A stretch of 64,000 nucleotides of DNA, taken from the NCBI RefSeq assembly GCF_001663175.1, contig NZ_CP016033.1:3026364-3090363 (forward strand). The letters run 5' to 3'. Under the pieces are notes generated by a model. The model was given only the letters and a program-made list of their open reading frames with translations, was not told the origin of the DNA and searched no databases. How positions within the stretch are numbered: position 1 is the stretch's first letter; the number at the start of each line of letters is the position of its first letter. This document shows, in pieces, positions 44,988-54,140 of this stretch. Source of the stretch: Erythrobacter neustonensis. Its GTDB lineage: Bacteria; Pseudomonadota; Alphaproteobacteria; Sphingomonadales; Sphingomonadaceae. The translations under genes were made by a program, and so were the position numbers.

Positions 44988-45650
44988 ATGAACCAGCCTA
45001 ACTCTACCCCACTCGCCATTGCTGCTCCTTGTGCAGGCCTGCGCATCGGCGACCTCGCGCCCGATTTCGAAGCTCGCAGCACAGTCGGGCCGGTCCGGCT
45101 TTCTGCCTTCCGCGGACGCTGGCTGGTGCTGTTCTCGCACCCGGCGGACTTTACCCCGGTCTGCACCACCGAGTTTATGGCTCTCGCCAAGGAGGCTGCC
45201 GCTTTCGAGGCTCGAGATTGCGCGCTGATGGCCCTCTCGGTCGACAGCCTGTTCTCGCACTTCGCGTGGCTGCGCATGATCCGCGACCGGTTCGGCGTGG
45301 AGGTGCGCTTCCCCATCGTCGAGGATCCGACCCTCGTCATCGGCCGCGCTTTCGGCATGGTGTCCGCGCAGGATAGCGACAGCGCGACAGTGCGCACCAC
45401 CTTCTTCATCGACCCCAAGGGCGTGATCCGGGCGATGACCTGTTATCCCGCCAACCTCGGCCGCTCGATCCCAGAGATGCTGCGTATCGTCGATGGACTG
45501 CAGGCCATCGACGCCAAGGGCGGCCTCGCGCCCGCCAATTGGCAGCAGGGCGAGGCACTGCTCAGGCCCCCGACGCACGATCTGGACGAGGTTCTTGGCG
45601 CTGAAGATGCCACCAGCTGGTTCCTGCGCGACGCAGGAGAAGAGAACTGA
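44988..45650 (+). CDS. Peroxiredoxin (1-Cys/Prx6-like AhpC-TSA family)
   Basis: Thiol peroxidase of 220 residues. The peroxidatic Cys59 is in HPADFTPVCTTEF, and Thr and Arg of the active site are present. A long C-terminal arm (RIVDGLQAID...APANWQQGE) is typical of Prx6-like enzymes. Further Cys residues at about 15, 79 and 150 could act as resolving or sensing thiols. The start at 44988 has GAGGG upstream. It overlaps the ArsR gene by one base (TGATG), so peroxide or persulfide control and regulation are linked. Confidence 0.9.
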   Translation: MNQPNSTPLAIAAPCAGLRIGDLAPDFEARSTVGPVRLSAFRGRWLVLFSHPADFTPVCTTEFMALAKEAAAFEARDCALMALSVDSLFSHFAWLRMIRDRFGVEVRFPIVEDPTLVIGRAFGMVSAQDSDSATVRTTFFIDPKGVIRAMTCYPANLGRSIPEMLRIVDGLQAIDAKGGLAPANWQQGEALLRPPTHDLDEVLGAEDATSWFLRDAGEEN

Positions 45651-45997
45651 TGAGCGAGGACGATCTGATCGAGGCGCTGAAGGCTCTCGCCCACCCGCTG
45701 CGCTGGCGCATCCTGTCATCGCTGGTCGCTGGCGAACGCAATGTTGGCGAGATCGAAGCGGCAACCGGGATCGGTCAGCCGGGGCTTTCACAGCAGCTCG
45801 GCGTCCTGAGGAAGGCCGAGCTTGTGGCAACCCGCAAGGACGCAAAGCTGGTGTTCTATTCGCTCGCCGAGGCGCAGATCGGTGAGACGCTCGCACGCCT
45901 TGCCGCGCTGGTGCCGGGCACAAATGCTGCCGCTGCACCTGCGCTCCCCCCTGACACACCCGCCCCCGGAGTCGCGAATTTCGCCCGGATGTTCTGA
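45650..45997 (+). CDS. BigR/SqrR-like ArsR regulator lacking the redox cysteines
   Basis: A 115-residue winged-helix repressor closely matching BigR-type proteins: LKALAHPLRWRIL, VGEIEAATGIGQPGLSQQLGV (recognition helix, about 32-52) and FYSLAEAQ. BigR senses persulfide by forming a disulfide between two Cys; the equivalent places here are Ser23 and about Pro89, and no Cys is present in the whole protein. The C-terminal 20 residues are Ala/Pro-rich. It is coupled to the peroxiredoxin gene and should bind the divergent promoter at 44914-44987. How it senses sulfide or peroxide is unclear. Confidence 0.88.
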   Translation: MSEDDLIEALKALAHPLRWRILSSLVAGERNVGEIEAATGIGQPGLSQQLGVLRKAELVATRKDAKLVFYSLAEAQIGETLARLAALVPGTNAAAAPALPPDTPAPGVANFARMF

Positions 45998-46024
45998 GCC
46001 CTGGCCATCTCGCCCCGTCCGTGC

Positions 46025-46260
46025 TTGCGGCGGTATGGCTGCGGCCCGGCGCTGCGATTGTCCGGGTGGTTCCTGATTGCGGCGATTGCATTTGAAGCGC
46101 CGGGCGCTCCGCTGCTGGCACAGGACCACGACGTGCAGCAGTGGACTCAACTGACCGTGCAGGGGCGGATCAACGAGAAGATCGTCGTGCAGGCGGATAT
46201 CCAGTCGCGCCTGACTGACGATGCGTCCCGGCCGAGCGTTAGCCTACAACCGAGGCGTTC
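46025..46260 (+). pseudogene. DUF2490-type protein fragment
   Basis: About 75 residues match the start of DUF2490 outer-membrane barrel proteins: a signal-like hydrophobic stretch, then AQDHDVQQWTQLTVQGRI and VVQADIQSRLTDDASR. The frame then loses similarity near 46250, where a hairpin and the 3' end of the next gene begin. The full family is over 200 residues, so this is a truncated remnant. No proper ATG is seen; TTG 46025 would be the start. Confidence 0.55.
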
Positions 46261-46274
46261 TACAATCTCAACGT

Positions 46275-46316
46275 CCCGCGTCTCCCGCCGAGCCTTGGCG
46301 CAAGGGGAGACGCGGG
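46275..46316. terminator. Hairpin after the TonB receptor gene
   Basis: CCCGCGTCTCCC (46275-46286) pairs perfectly with GGGAGACGCGGG (46305-46316). It lies 9 bases past the receptor stop on the minus strand. There is no T run, so termination is likely but not certain. Confidence 0.5.
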
Positions 46317-46324
46317 CGAGGTGG

Positions 46325-48445
46325 TCAGAACTGCGCGGTGATCCGCGCCCATATGCCGCGGCTCGGCCCCGGCAGACGCTCGCCCACCGGAACATCCGAT
46401 GCCCCCACCCGGCTGCGGCTGGCGAGATGCGGGGCATATCTCTTGTCGAACAGGTTCTCGGCCCCTGCCTCGAGCGCAAAGCCATCGCTGAACGCGTAGC
46501 GTCCGAACAGGCCCACCACGGCGAAGCCATTCCCTGCGAGCTCGTCATTGGTCTGGGCTACGCGATCCTGATCGGCAGCGGCGAACAGCTCCGTCCCCAG
46601 TGCCAAGGGCCCGCTCGACCAGGTGGCCGAGACGCGCAGATTGGCGGGCGGAATGCGATAGAGATCATCCGCGATATCGCGCCGCTGTCCCCGCACGGCG
46701 CTCGCCGTGCCCGCCACTTCGATGCTGGCGAGCGGCCGCAGCACGAAATCAAGGTCGGCGCCGTAAAGTTCGGCATCGGTATTGCGGAACATCAGCGGCG
46801 TGGGGTCGCCGCTCATGCTGGCTACCATCTCGACCGGCGAGTTGATGACCCCGGGTGTGGCATCGAACGGCGTGCCTTGGATGAAATCGTCGACCCGGCG
46901 ATAATAGGCAGTCGGGCGCAGAGTCAGCCAGTCATTCGCGAGGTCGAACCCGGCCTCTGCGATCCATGCGACTTCGGGCTTCAGGGTCTGGTTGCCGACA
47001 TAGATGTTGCCATCGGCGAGGCCGAAGCTGGCTTCGGTCGGCAGCCAGGCAAAGCGTTCGAGCACGCTCGGCACACGGGTCTTGCGCGCCAGCGTCACGC
47101 GCGGTGTCAGTGCGCCGCCTTCGATCCACAACCGGGCAACTACATCGAAGGTGGTGTCATCAGCCTCGCGCCCCGAAGCGATAAAGGCGGCCGCCAGCCC
47201 GCGCGGCCCCATCGGCACGGCGCTGCCGAGCTGCGGGATGCCCGCCGATTGCTCGGTCCGGTCAATCCGGCCGCCAAGCTCGAACTGCACCGCGCCCACG
47301 CCCCCGCGCCACTGGAGATAGGCCCCAAGCCGCTCAGCGCGGATATCGGGCTGGGAATCGATGAAAAAGGCCGGGTTGGTGGGGTTGGTGATGGTGACGA
47401 AGCGATCGGTGATCTCGGCATCGCCGCCCAGTTCGAAATAGGAACGGCTGCCGCCGAAACGCAGCGCGGCCTCGGCTGTCACTGTGTCGGCATCGGCGAA
47501 GGTCGCCCGTGCCTGTGCTGGCACGGCGCGCGGCTGACGCAAGGTCTGGTTGTCCATGAGGTGCCGCACCGCGACATGGCCTAATCGCACCGTCAGCCCC
47601 ACATCCTCGGCAATCTGGCCTCGGAACCCGCCCTGCACGAAGTCGGTGTTAAAATAGACCATGTCGAGCGCGAAAGGCGGGTTGCCCGACGGATCGGTCT
47701 CGGAGCGGCGATATTCGACGAACAGCTCGCCCGCATCGGTCCGGAAGCCTGCGTGGGCGTCGTAGAGATTGCGCTCGAACCGGGTGCCGACTGCGGTGCC
47801 GCCGGGGAAGCGGTAATCTTCACCCTGCTCACGACTGGCGATGAGGCCGATGCGCCACCGCTCGCTCGCCAGCGCGGCAAGACCGCCGACGGCAAAGCTG
47901 TCGTCAACGCTGCGATATTGGCCCGCGACACGCATTTGCGGAGAAAGGCTGGCGCTATCGGTGAACTGCGCCTGCACCAGCTGCGCATTGATCGCGCCGC
48001 CCAGCGATGGCCCCTCGGCCACCGGAGCAACGCCGCGGGCGACGTCGATGCGCTCGACAAGGATCGAGGGCGCGTAATGCAGCGGCGGGTCCATCGCGTT
48101 GGGGCCGCCCGTGGCAAAACGCTGGCCATTGACGCGGCCCAGTACCCGCTCGCCCGCGAGGCCGCGATAGCTGACCTGACCGGAGAGCGCGCCATTGCCG
48201 AAGATGTCACCCCCGGCCACGCGCGCAGCAATGGCGGCGGCATCGGCCGGAAGCGCGATCTGGCGCGGTGCGGCGACAGCATCGCTCGCAATGGTGTCGC
48301 GGCGCTTGGCCGTAACGATGATGGTATCGGTAAGCGCATCCTCACGGTTTTCCGTGGTGGTCTCGTGCTCTGCGAGTGCGGGGCTTGCGATCGCAAAAGT
48401 GCAGCCGGCAAGCAGACTGGCCCCGAGCGTGCGGGTGAGTGTCAT
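46325..48445 (-). CDS. TonB-dependent receptor (metal or siderophore candidate)
   Basis: Outer-membrane receptor of 706 residues with signal peptide (TLGASLLAGCTFAIASPALA), TonB-box-like TDTIIVTAKRR, a plug domain (VSYRGLAGERVLGRVNGQRF, GPSLGGAINAQLV) and a barrel ending in the usual aromatic residue (RITAQF). The start at 48445 follows AGGAC. The gene upstream encodes a DUF2946 protein, a pairing often seen with copper-linked receptors, so metal uptake is a reasonable guess; the ligand is not proven. Confidence 0.88.
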   Translation of the reverse strand: MTLTRTLGASLLAGCTFAIASPALAEHETTTENREDALTDTIIVTAKRRDTIASDAVAAPRQIALPADAAAIAARVAGGDIFGNGALSGQVSYRGLAGERVLGRVNGQRFATGGPNAMDPPLHYAPSILVERIDVARGVAPVAEGPSLGGAINAQLVQAQFTDSASLSPQMRVAGQYRSVDDSFAVGGLAALASERWRIGLIASREQGEDYRFPGGTAVGTRFERNLYDAHAGFRTDAGELFVEYRRSETDPSGNPPFALDMVYFNTDFVQGGFRGQIAEDVGLTVRLGHVAVRHLMDNQTLRQPRAVPAQARATFADADTVTAEAALRFGGSRSYFELGGDAEITDRFVTITNPTNPAFFIDSQPDIRAERLGAYLQWRGGVGAVQFELGGRIDRTEQSAGIPQLGSAVPMGPRGLAAAFIASGREADDTTFDVVARLWIEGGALTPRVTLARKTRVPSVLERFAWLPTEASFGLADGNIYVGNQTLKPEVAWIAEAGFDLANDWLTLRPTAYYRRVDDFIQGTPFDATPGVINSPVEMVASMSGDPTPLMFRNTDAELYGADLDFVLRPLASIEVAGTASAVRGQRRDIADDLYRIPPANLRVSATWSSGPLALGTELFAAADQDRVAQTNDELAGNGFAVVGLFGRYAFSDGFALEAGAENLFDKRYAPHLASRSRVGASDVPVGERLPGPSRGIWARITAQF

Positions 48446-48574
48446 GTTGGATTTGTCCTGTTTCAACAAAGGCGGGCAAGGGCCGCACCGTCCGCGACCC
48501 AGTGCTGTCGGGTCATTGCGCGTGGCGGTGGCCCTGGGTGCCACCGACACACGGTAGCACGCGGCGCATAACGA

Positions 48575-48991
48575 TCAGGTGATGGGAGAAGGTGGGCCGC
48601 GCAGCGGCGGACGCAGGAAGCCAATATCGCTCAGGGCCGGCGGTCGTAGCGGCGCATGTCTGGCGAGCAGGATAAAGGCGATTGCTGCAACCAGAAGGGC
48701 CGGATCAACCCCGCCCAGCGCGGCATGACCAAGCCCCGAAAAAGCACAAGGCTGACCCTTGTCCGCCACTTCGGAGTGATCGCCGCCGATGTCATCCGTG
48801 CCTTGAAGGGCGATCCGCATCTGCTTCGTCGCGCCGCTCGCATCGGCGCAGATTGTCACCGTGAGGAAGCGCTCATCGGAATGCGAAACCATGAACCCGG
48901 CAGGCAGAAGCGCCTTGATCGCAAATGCAAGCACCACGAGCCCCAGCGAAAGCCGGGCGTGTTGTCGGGTCAGGGTCGTGAGACGTGACAT
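48575..48991 (-). CDS. DUF2946 family protein
   Basis: A 138-residue protein with an N-terminal hydrophobic helix (LGLVVLAFAIKALLPAGFM), a central Cys pair (VTICADAS and GQPCAFSGLG) and a second hydrophobic helix near the C terminus. This is the layout of DUF2946, which is often next to copper-linked TonB receptors and may bind metal in the periplasm. The start at 48991 is preferred; ATG 49030 would add 13 residues. It lies 129 bases upstream of the receptor on the same strand. Confidence 0.75.
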   Translation of the reverse strand: MSRLTTLTRQHARLSLGLVVLAFAIKALLPAGFMVSHSDERFLTVTICADASGATKQMRIALQGTDDIGGDHSEVADKGQPCAFSGLGHAALGGVDPALLVAAIAFILLARHAPLRPPALSDIGFLRPPLRGPPSPIT

Positions 48992-49483
48992 TCCGGCTGG
49001 GCGCCTAGCGCAGGATGTTTGCGGTGTCATCGGACAAGTGCTTCATTCGCTGATGCGTCACACCGGGCTTGTGACAAACTTCGGCCATCGCGGTCCGTCA
49101 TTCGCTTTCGTCCGCGAGGAGACGAAATTCGCGGCAGCGCCCCCTGACCCTTTCAGCATCTAAGGATGGTCGTTGTCAGACCGCAGCAGAAGATGCTTCT
49201 TTCTCTTATCCTCTTGGTTGTGGCGAATGAACTGGATCTCCTTCCGCCCCGGCCAGCATTCTTCGCACATCCGCGCTCGGGCTAACAACTGCCCTCGGGG
49301 AATGCAGCGTTCGGAACGCTGCGCTTTACACATCAGCGCAGTTTCTTTTGCTTCTTATTCGGGGGCGAGGCAGCTAGCCGACCGCTGGCGCGAAGACCGC
49401 ATCGTGAGGGGCAGACAGCATCTCACTTTCGGCCAATATACCTCGCTATCGTCGCGGCCTTGCGCCATCGTCGGCGCGAGTGA
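48992..49483. other. Intergenic stretch with one palindrome
   Basis: About 490 bases between the DUF2946 gene and the RND outer-membrane-factor stop. It holds the inverted repeat GTCACA (49057-49062) / TGTGAC (49070-49075), placed to act as an operator for the DUF2946-receptor unit. No convincing gene or RNA was found in the rest. Confidence 0.45.
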
Positions 49484-50914
49484 TCAAGGCACAGGGCGCG
49501 CGGCGCTGTCCCGATCGTCCGCCGCCTCTGCGCCCAGTGCGCGATAAAGAGCGACGCGATTGCTGGCTTCGACCAATTCGCTCGCCAACAAGGTGCGCCG
49601 CGCCTGATAGGTGGCACGCTGCGCATCGAGGCTGGCAAGGAAGGAATCGACCCCTCCGCGATAGCGCAGGTCGGCAAGGCCATAGGCATCTTCGGCCGCA
49701 TCGACGAAGGCGCGGTTGGCGCTCAGCTGTTCGGTGATCGTGCCGCGCCGCGCCAGCGCATCGGCAACATCGCGGAACGCGGCCTGAATGGCGCGTTCGT
49801 ATCCCGCCAATGCGGCATCGCGCTCGGCCTGTGTCTGGGCCACGCCCGCGCGCGCAGCGCCGCCTGCGAACAGCGAATAGCGCACGTCAGCGCCCGCCGA
49901 ATAATTGAAGGCAGCCCCCGTAAAGAGCGCTGAGAGCGCAGTGCTGGCAAGGCCCGCCAACCCGGTCAGTGTGATGCGCGGAAACAGCGCCGCACGCGCT
50001 GCGCCGATTTCAGCATTGGCCGCGCGCAGTGCGTATTCGGCCTGGATGACATCGGGGCGGCGCAGCAGGATCGTCGAGTCCAGACCGGCTGGCACAACGC
50101 GCACGGCTTCGCTGGCATCGTCCAGAGAACGTGGCAGCAGCCCTGCGGCCACCGGCGCGCCGACCAGCAGTTGCAGCGCATTGGCATCCTGCGCCAGCGC
50201 GGTTTTCTGCGCGGCAATATCGGCTTCGGCTGTCGCAAGGATCTGTTCGGCCTGCCTCAAATCGGTGCGCGGGGCGATCCCGCCATCGAGACGCAGTCGC
50301 GTCAGCTGCACCTGCGCCCGGGCGTTGGTCGCCGTATCTTCGGCCAGCTTCAGCAGCGAGGCATCCGCAGCATAGGTGAGCCATGCATCGGCAATATCGC
50401 CGATCAGCGTCAGCCGCACGGCACGGGCGGCGGCCTCCGTGCCGAAATAGCGCGCGAGCGCCGCGTCGGACAGCGAATCGAGCCGTCCGAACAGGTCGAT
50501 TTCGAAGGCATTGATGCCGATGTCGGCGGAGTAGCGCGCGCCGGATGCGTCGGCGCCGGTATTGTCCTGCCCGCTGCTGCCATTGTCGAACCGCGCACCG
50601 CCCGCGGCCACCTCGACCTGCGGCAACTGGCCTGCACGTTGGATGCGGTATTGCGCGCGGGCCGCGCGAATATTGGCCGCGGCGATCCGCAGATCGCGGT
50701 TGTTTGCCAGCGCCTGTTCGATCGTTTCCAACAGCCGCGGATCGGCGAACGCCTGACGATAACCCATCACCGGCAAGGCAGCTTCGTTCCGTGCCAGATA
50801 GGCATCGCCGGTGGGCCATGAGGCAGGAACAGGCAGTGCCGGCGCGGTATATGTGGGCGCCATCGTGCAGCCCGGCAGCAACAGCGTCATGGCGATAAAC
50901 GGGCGCATGGTCAT
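49484..50914 (-). CDS. RND outer-membrane factor (OprM/NodT family lipoprotein)
   Basis: TolC-like channel of 476 residues with lipobox LLPGC near residue 16, the start APTYTAPALPVPASW, and the duplicated helical barrel domain (LRRPDVIQAEYALRAANAEIGAARA near residue 290). The start at 50914 has GGGAGG 7 bases before it and overlaps the pump stop (ATGA). It is the last gene of a complete tripartite efflux operon, adaptor-pump-channel, all on the minus strand. Confidence 0.92.
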   Translation of the reverse strand: MTMRPFIAMTLLLPGCTMAPTYTAPALPVPASWPTGDAYLARNEAALPVMGYRQAFADPRLLETIEQALANNRDLRIAAANIRAARAQYRIQRAGQLPQVEVAAGGARFDNGSSGQDNTGADASGARYSADIGINAFEIDLFGRLDSLSDAALARYFGTEAAARAVRLTLIGDIADAWLTYAADASLLKLAEDTATNARAQVQLTRLRLDGGIAPRTDLRQAEQILATAEADIAAQKTALAQDANALQLLVGAPVAAGLLPRSLDDASEAVRVVPAGLDSTILLRRPDVIQAEYALRAANAEIGAARAALFPRITLTGLAGLASTALSALFTGAAFNYSAGADVRYSLFAGGAARAGVAQTQAERDAALAGYERAIQAAFRDVADALARRGTITEQLSANRAFVDAAEDAYGLADLRYRGGVDSFLASLDAQRATYQARRTLLASELVEASNRVALYRALGAEAADDRDSAARPVP

Positions 50915-53900
50915 GCTGCACCTCCCTCGGACAGATAGGCAAGCGGCGTGCGCTCGCCGATGTGCAGTTTCTTGAGCGTGTCGCGGGTCGTGCGGCGGAC
51001 AATTACGAAGAACAGCGGAATGAAGAAGATCGCTAGCACGGTCGCCGTCAGCATTCCGCCGATCACCGATGTACCGATCGCAATCCGGCTGTTCGCGCCC
51101 GCACCGCTCGACAATGCCAGCGGAAGGACGCCAAAGATGAAGGCCAGGCTGGTCATCAGGATCGGTCTGAGCCGCAAACGCGCGGCCTCAAGCGCAGCAT
51201 CGATCACGCGGGCCCCGCGCTTTTCCGCCTGCTCGGCAAATTCGATCACGAGGATCGCGTTCTTCGCGGCCAGTCCCATGGTCGTAAGCAGGCCGATCTG
51301 GAGGTAAACATCATTTTCGAGCCCGCGCAGGGTCACCGCAAACACCGCGCCCACCAGCCCGAGCGGGATGACCAGCATCACCGCGACCGGGATGGTCCAG
51401 CTTTCGTACAGCGCGGCCAGACACAGGAACACCACCAGCAGCGACAGGCCGTAGAGCAGCGGGGCCTGACCGGAGGACAGGCGCTCCTGAAATGACAGGC
51501 CCGACCAGGCAACGCTCACACCGGGAATTTCGGACGCGAGTTCGGCAATCCTATCCATCGCCGCGCCCGAACTTTCGCCCGGTGCCGGCTGCCCGTCGAA
51601 CTGGAAGCTGGGATAGCCCTGAAACCGCGAAAGCGTGGCCGGCGTCGTCGACCAGCGGATGCTGGCGAAGGCGGAAAACGGCGCCATCTGTCCGCTCGCT
51701 CCGCGAACGAACCACTTGCCGATGTCATCGGGTGTGGCACGATAGGGTGCGTCCGCCTGCACGAACACGCGTTTCACTCGGCCGCGGTCGATGAAGTCGT
51801 TGACATACTGACCGCCCCACGCGGCCGACAGGGTCGTGTTGACATCCGACTGGTTGAGACCGAGCGCAGCAAGACGCGCCTGATCGATATCGACCTGAAG
51901 CGTCTGCGTATCGGGCAGCTCGCCCAGCCGCACGCCCGACAGGAGCGGATCCTTGCTCGCCGCGTCAAGCAGCTTGTCGCGCGCTGCAATAAATTCTTCG
52001 CGGGGCATCCCGCTGCTGTTCTGCAACTGAAGCGTGAAACCGCTATTCTGTCCCAGGCCCCGGATCGCCGGAGGAACGAGCACATTGACCTGCGCATCGC
52101 GGAAGCCGGAAAAGGCCTGTGTCGCGCGCTGCGTGATCGTGTCAGCCGAACTTTCCGCGCCCGTGCGCTCTGCCCAGTCGACGAAATTGACGAAGCCCTG
52201 CCCGGTATTCTGCCCCGCCGCGCCCCCGCCACCGCCTGCGACTGTGAGAATGGTGGCGATATTCTCGCTCTCGTCGGTCAGAAAATACTTCTCGACCGCC
52301 AGCTGCACTTCGCGTGTGCGGCCCTGGGTCGCGCCGGCGGGCAAGCGGAACTGGACCTGTGCAGCACCCTGATCTTCGGTCGGCAGGAACCCGGTGGGCA
52401 GGCGCAGAAACAATATCGCGAGCAATGCCAGCACGGCGGCATAGATTGCGAGGAACAGGAACTTGCGATCGACCACTCGCGTGACCGCCGCGACGTAGCG
52501 GTCGGTGCCGCGCGCGAAGCTGTCGTTGAACCAGCTGCGCGCCCGGTCCACCCGTTGTGCGCCCCATGGCCACACCCGGTGAAAGCGGCTCTCGCTCTCC
52601 GTCGCGTCGCCACCTTCGCCGTGCTGCTTCTGGCGCAGCAGGGAAGCGGTCAGCGCGGGACTGAGGATCAAGGCGACCAGTGCCGAAAGCGCCATTGCGG
52701 CAATGATCGTGATTGAAAACTGGCGGTAGATGACCCCGGTCGATCCGCCGAAAAAGGCCATCGGGAGAAACACCGCGGACAATACGATCGCAATCGCCAC
52801 CAGCGCGACCTGGATTTCGTCCATCGACCGGATTGTCGCTTCCTTCGGGGTCATTCCGGGATTTTCTTCGAGCAACCGCTCGACGTTCTCGACCACCACG
52901 ATCGCATCATCGACCAGCAGGCCGATGGCGAGCACCAGTCCGAACAATGTCAGCGTGTTGATCGTGAACCCGGCCAGATAGAAGATCGCGAAGGTGCCCA
53001 GCAGCACCACCGGCACCGCGATCGTGGGGATCAGCGTCGCGCGCCAGCTTTGCAGGAACACGAACATGACAATAATCACCAGCACGATGGCCTCGATCAG
53101 CGTGGCTACCACCTCCTCGATCGACAAACGGATGAACGCCGTGGTGTCGTTGGCGTAGGCGACGCTGTAGCCGGGCGGGAAACTGCCCCTGGCTTCCTCG
53201 ACCGCTTCCTTGACCAGATCGGCGGTGGCAAGCGCATCGGCGCCCGGGGCAAGGCTGATGGCGAGGCCGGCACCGGGATGGCCGTTGATCCTGCTCGACG
53301 CAGCATAGCTTTCCGCACCCAGTTCCACGCGCGCGACATCGCCGAGGCGGACCAATGCGCCGCTGGTGTCGGATTTCAGGATGATCGCCTTGAACTCATC
53401 GGCCGTCCGCAAACGCGACTGCGCGGTGACGACCGCGTTCAGCCGGTTGTTATCGGGCTGCGGCAGCCCGCCGACTTCGCCGGCGGCGACCTCGGTGTTC
53501 TGATTGCGGATTGCGGTGATGATATCGCCGGGCATCAGCCCGACTGCAGCCAGCCGGTCGGGATCGAGCCAGACGCGCATCGCATATTGCGAGCCATAGA
53601 CGTTGGTCTCGCCCACGCCCTCGATCCGGGCCAGTTCGTCCTGCAAGGTCGAAACGAGGAAATCGGATACGTCGATGTTGGTGCTGCGGTCGGTCTCGTC
53701 ATAGACGCCGACGATCATCAGGAAATCGGGGTTTGACTTGGTCACGCGCAGCCCCTGCTGCTGCACCTGCTGCGGCAACCGTGCGAGCGCCTGCTGCACC
53801 TGGTTCTGCACCTGCACCTGCGCGATATCGGGATCGACGCCCTTGGCGAAGGTCGCGCTGATCGTGACCTGCCCGCGCGAGGTCGAACTGGAGCTGAAAT

Positions 53901-54129
53901 AGAGCAGCCCTTCGATCCCGGTCAGTTGCTGCTCGATGATCTGGGTGACCGAGTTTTCGAGCGTTTCTGCCGATGCTCCGGGGAAGCTTGCGCGAATGTT
54001 GACCTGCGGCGGGGCGACGTCAGGATATTGCTCGATCGGCAACAGGGTGATTGCGCCGATGCCCGCGAGCATCGTGATAATCGCCAGCACCCAGGCAAAG
54101 ATCGGCCGTTCGATGAAAATGCGTGACAT
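50911..54129 (-). CDS. RND multidrug efflux pump (AcrB/MexB, HAE-1 family)
   Basis: Proton-driven exporter of 1072 residues, close to AcrB/MexB. The N terminus (RIFIERPIFAWVLAIITML), the proton-relay Asp pair in TM4 (LVLAIGLLVDDAIVVVENV, near residue 403), and the HAE-1 hallmark GSTGVIYRQFSITI are clear. The start is ATG 54129, 11 bases after the adaptor gene. Substrates are usually lipophilic drugs, bile-like compounds or solvents. No regulator gene is adjacent, unlike the first RND system in this window. Confidence 0.94.
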   Translation of the reverse strand: MSRIFIERPIFAWVLAIITMLAGIGAITLLPIEQYPDVAPPQVNIRASFPGASAETLENSVTQIIEQQLTGIEGLLYFSSSSTSRGQVTISATFAKGVDPDIAQVQVQNQVQQALARLPQQVQQQGLRVTKSNPDFLMIVGVYDETDRSTNIDVSDFLVSTLQDELARIEGVGETNVYGSQYAMRVWLDPDRLAAVGLMPGDIITAIRNQNTEVAAGEVGGLPQPDNNRLNAVVTAQSRLRTADEFKAIILKSDTSGALVRLGDVARVELGAESYAASSRINGHPGAGLAISLAPGADALATADLVKEAVEEARGSFPPGYSVAYANDTTAFIRLSIEEVVATLIEAIVLVIIVMFVFLQSWRATLIPTIAVPVVLLGTFAIFYLAGFTINTLTLFGLVLAIGLLVDDAIVVVENVERLLEENPGMTPKEATIRSMDEIQVALVAIAIVLSAVFLPMAFFGGSTGVIYRQFSITIIAAMALSALVALILSPALTASLLRQKQHGEGGDATESESRFHRVWPWGAQRVDRARSWFNDSFARGTDRYVAAVTRVVDRKFLFLAIYAAVLALLAILFLRLPTGFLPTEDQGAAQVQFRLPAGATQGRTREVQLAVEKYFLTDESENIATILTVAGGGGGAAGQNTGQGFVNFVDWAERTGAESSADTITQRATQAFSGFRDAQVNVLVPPAIRGLGQNSGFTLQLQNSSGMPREEFIAARDKLLDAASKDPLLSGVRLGELPDTQTLQVDIDQARLAALGLNQSDVNTTLSAAWGGQYVNDFIDRGRVKRVFVQADAPYRATPDDIGKWFVRGASGQMAPFSAFASIRWSTTPATLSRFQGYPSFQFDGQPAPGESSGAAMDRIAELASEIPGVSVAWSGLSFQERLSSGQAPLLYGLSLLVVFLCLAALYESWTIPVAVMLVIPLGLVGAVFAVTLRGLENDVYLQIGLLTTMGLAAKNAILVIEFAEQAEKRGARVIDAALEAARLRLRPILMTSLAFIFGVLPLALSSGAGANSRIAIGTSVIGGMLTATVLAIFFIPLFFVIVRRTTRDTLKKLHIGERTPLAYLSEGGAA

Positions 54130-54140
54130 CTGGCCTGCCT

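Noticed and set aside
46257..47584. Continuation of the DUF2490 frame for another 440 codons
   Set aside because: The similarity stops at about 46250; the rest is antisense to the TonB receptor and has no family content.
49173..49547. Open frame of 124 codons near the second RND operon
   Set aside because: It overlaps the 3' end of the outer-membrane-factor gene on the other strand and has no start context or motif.
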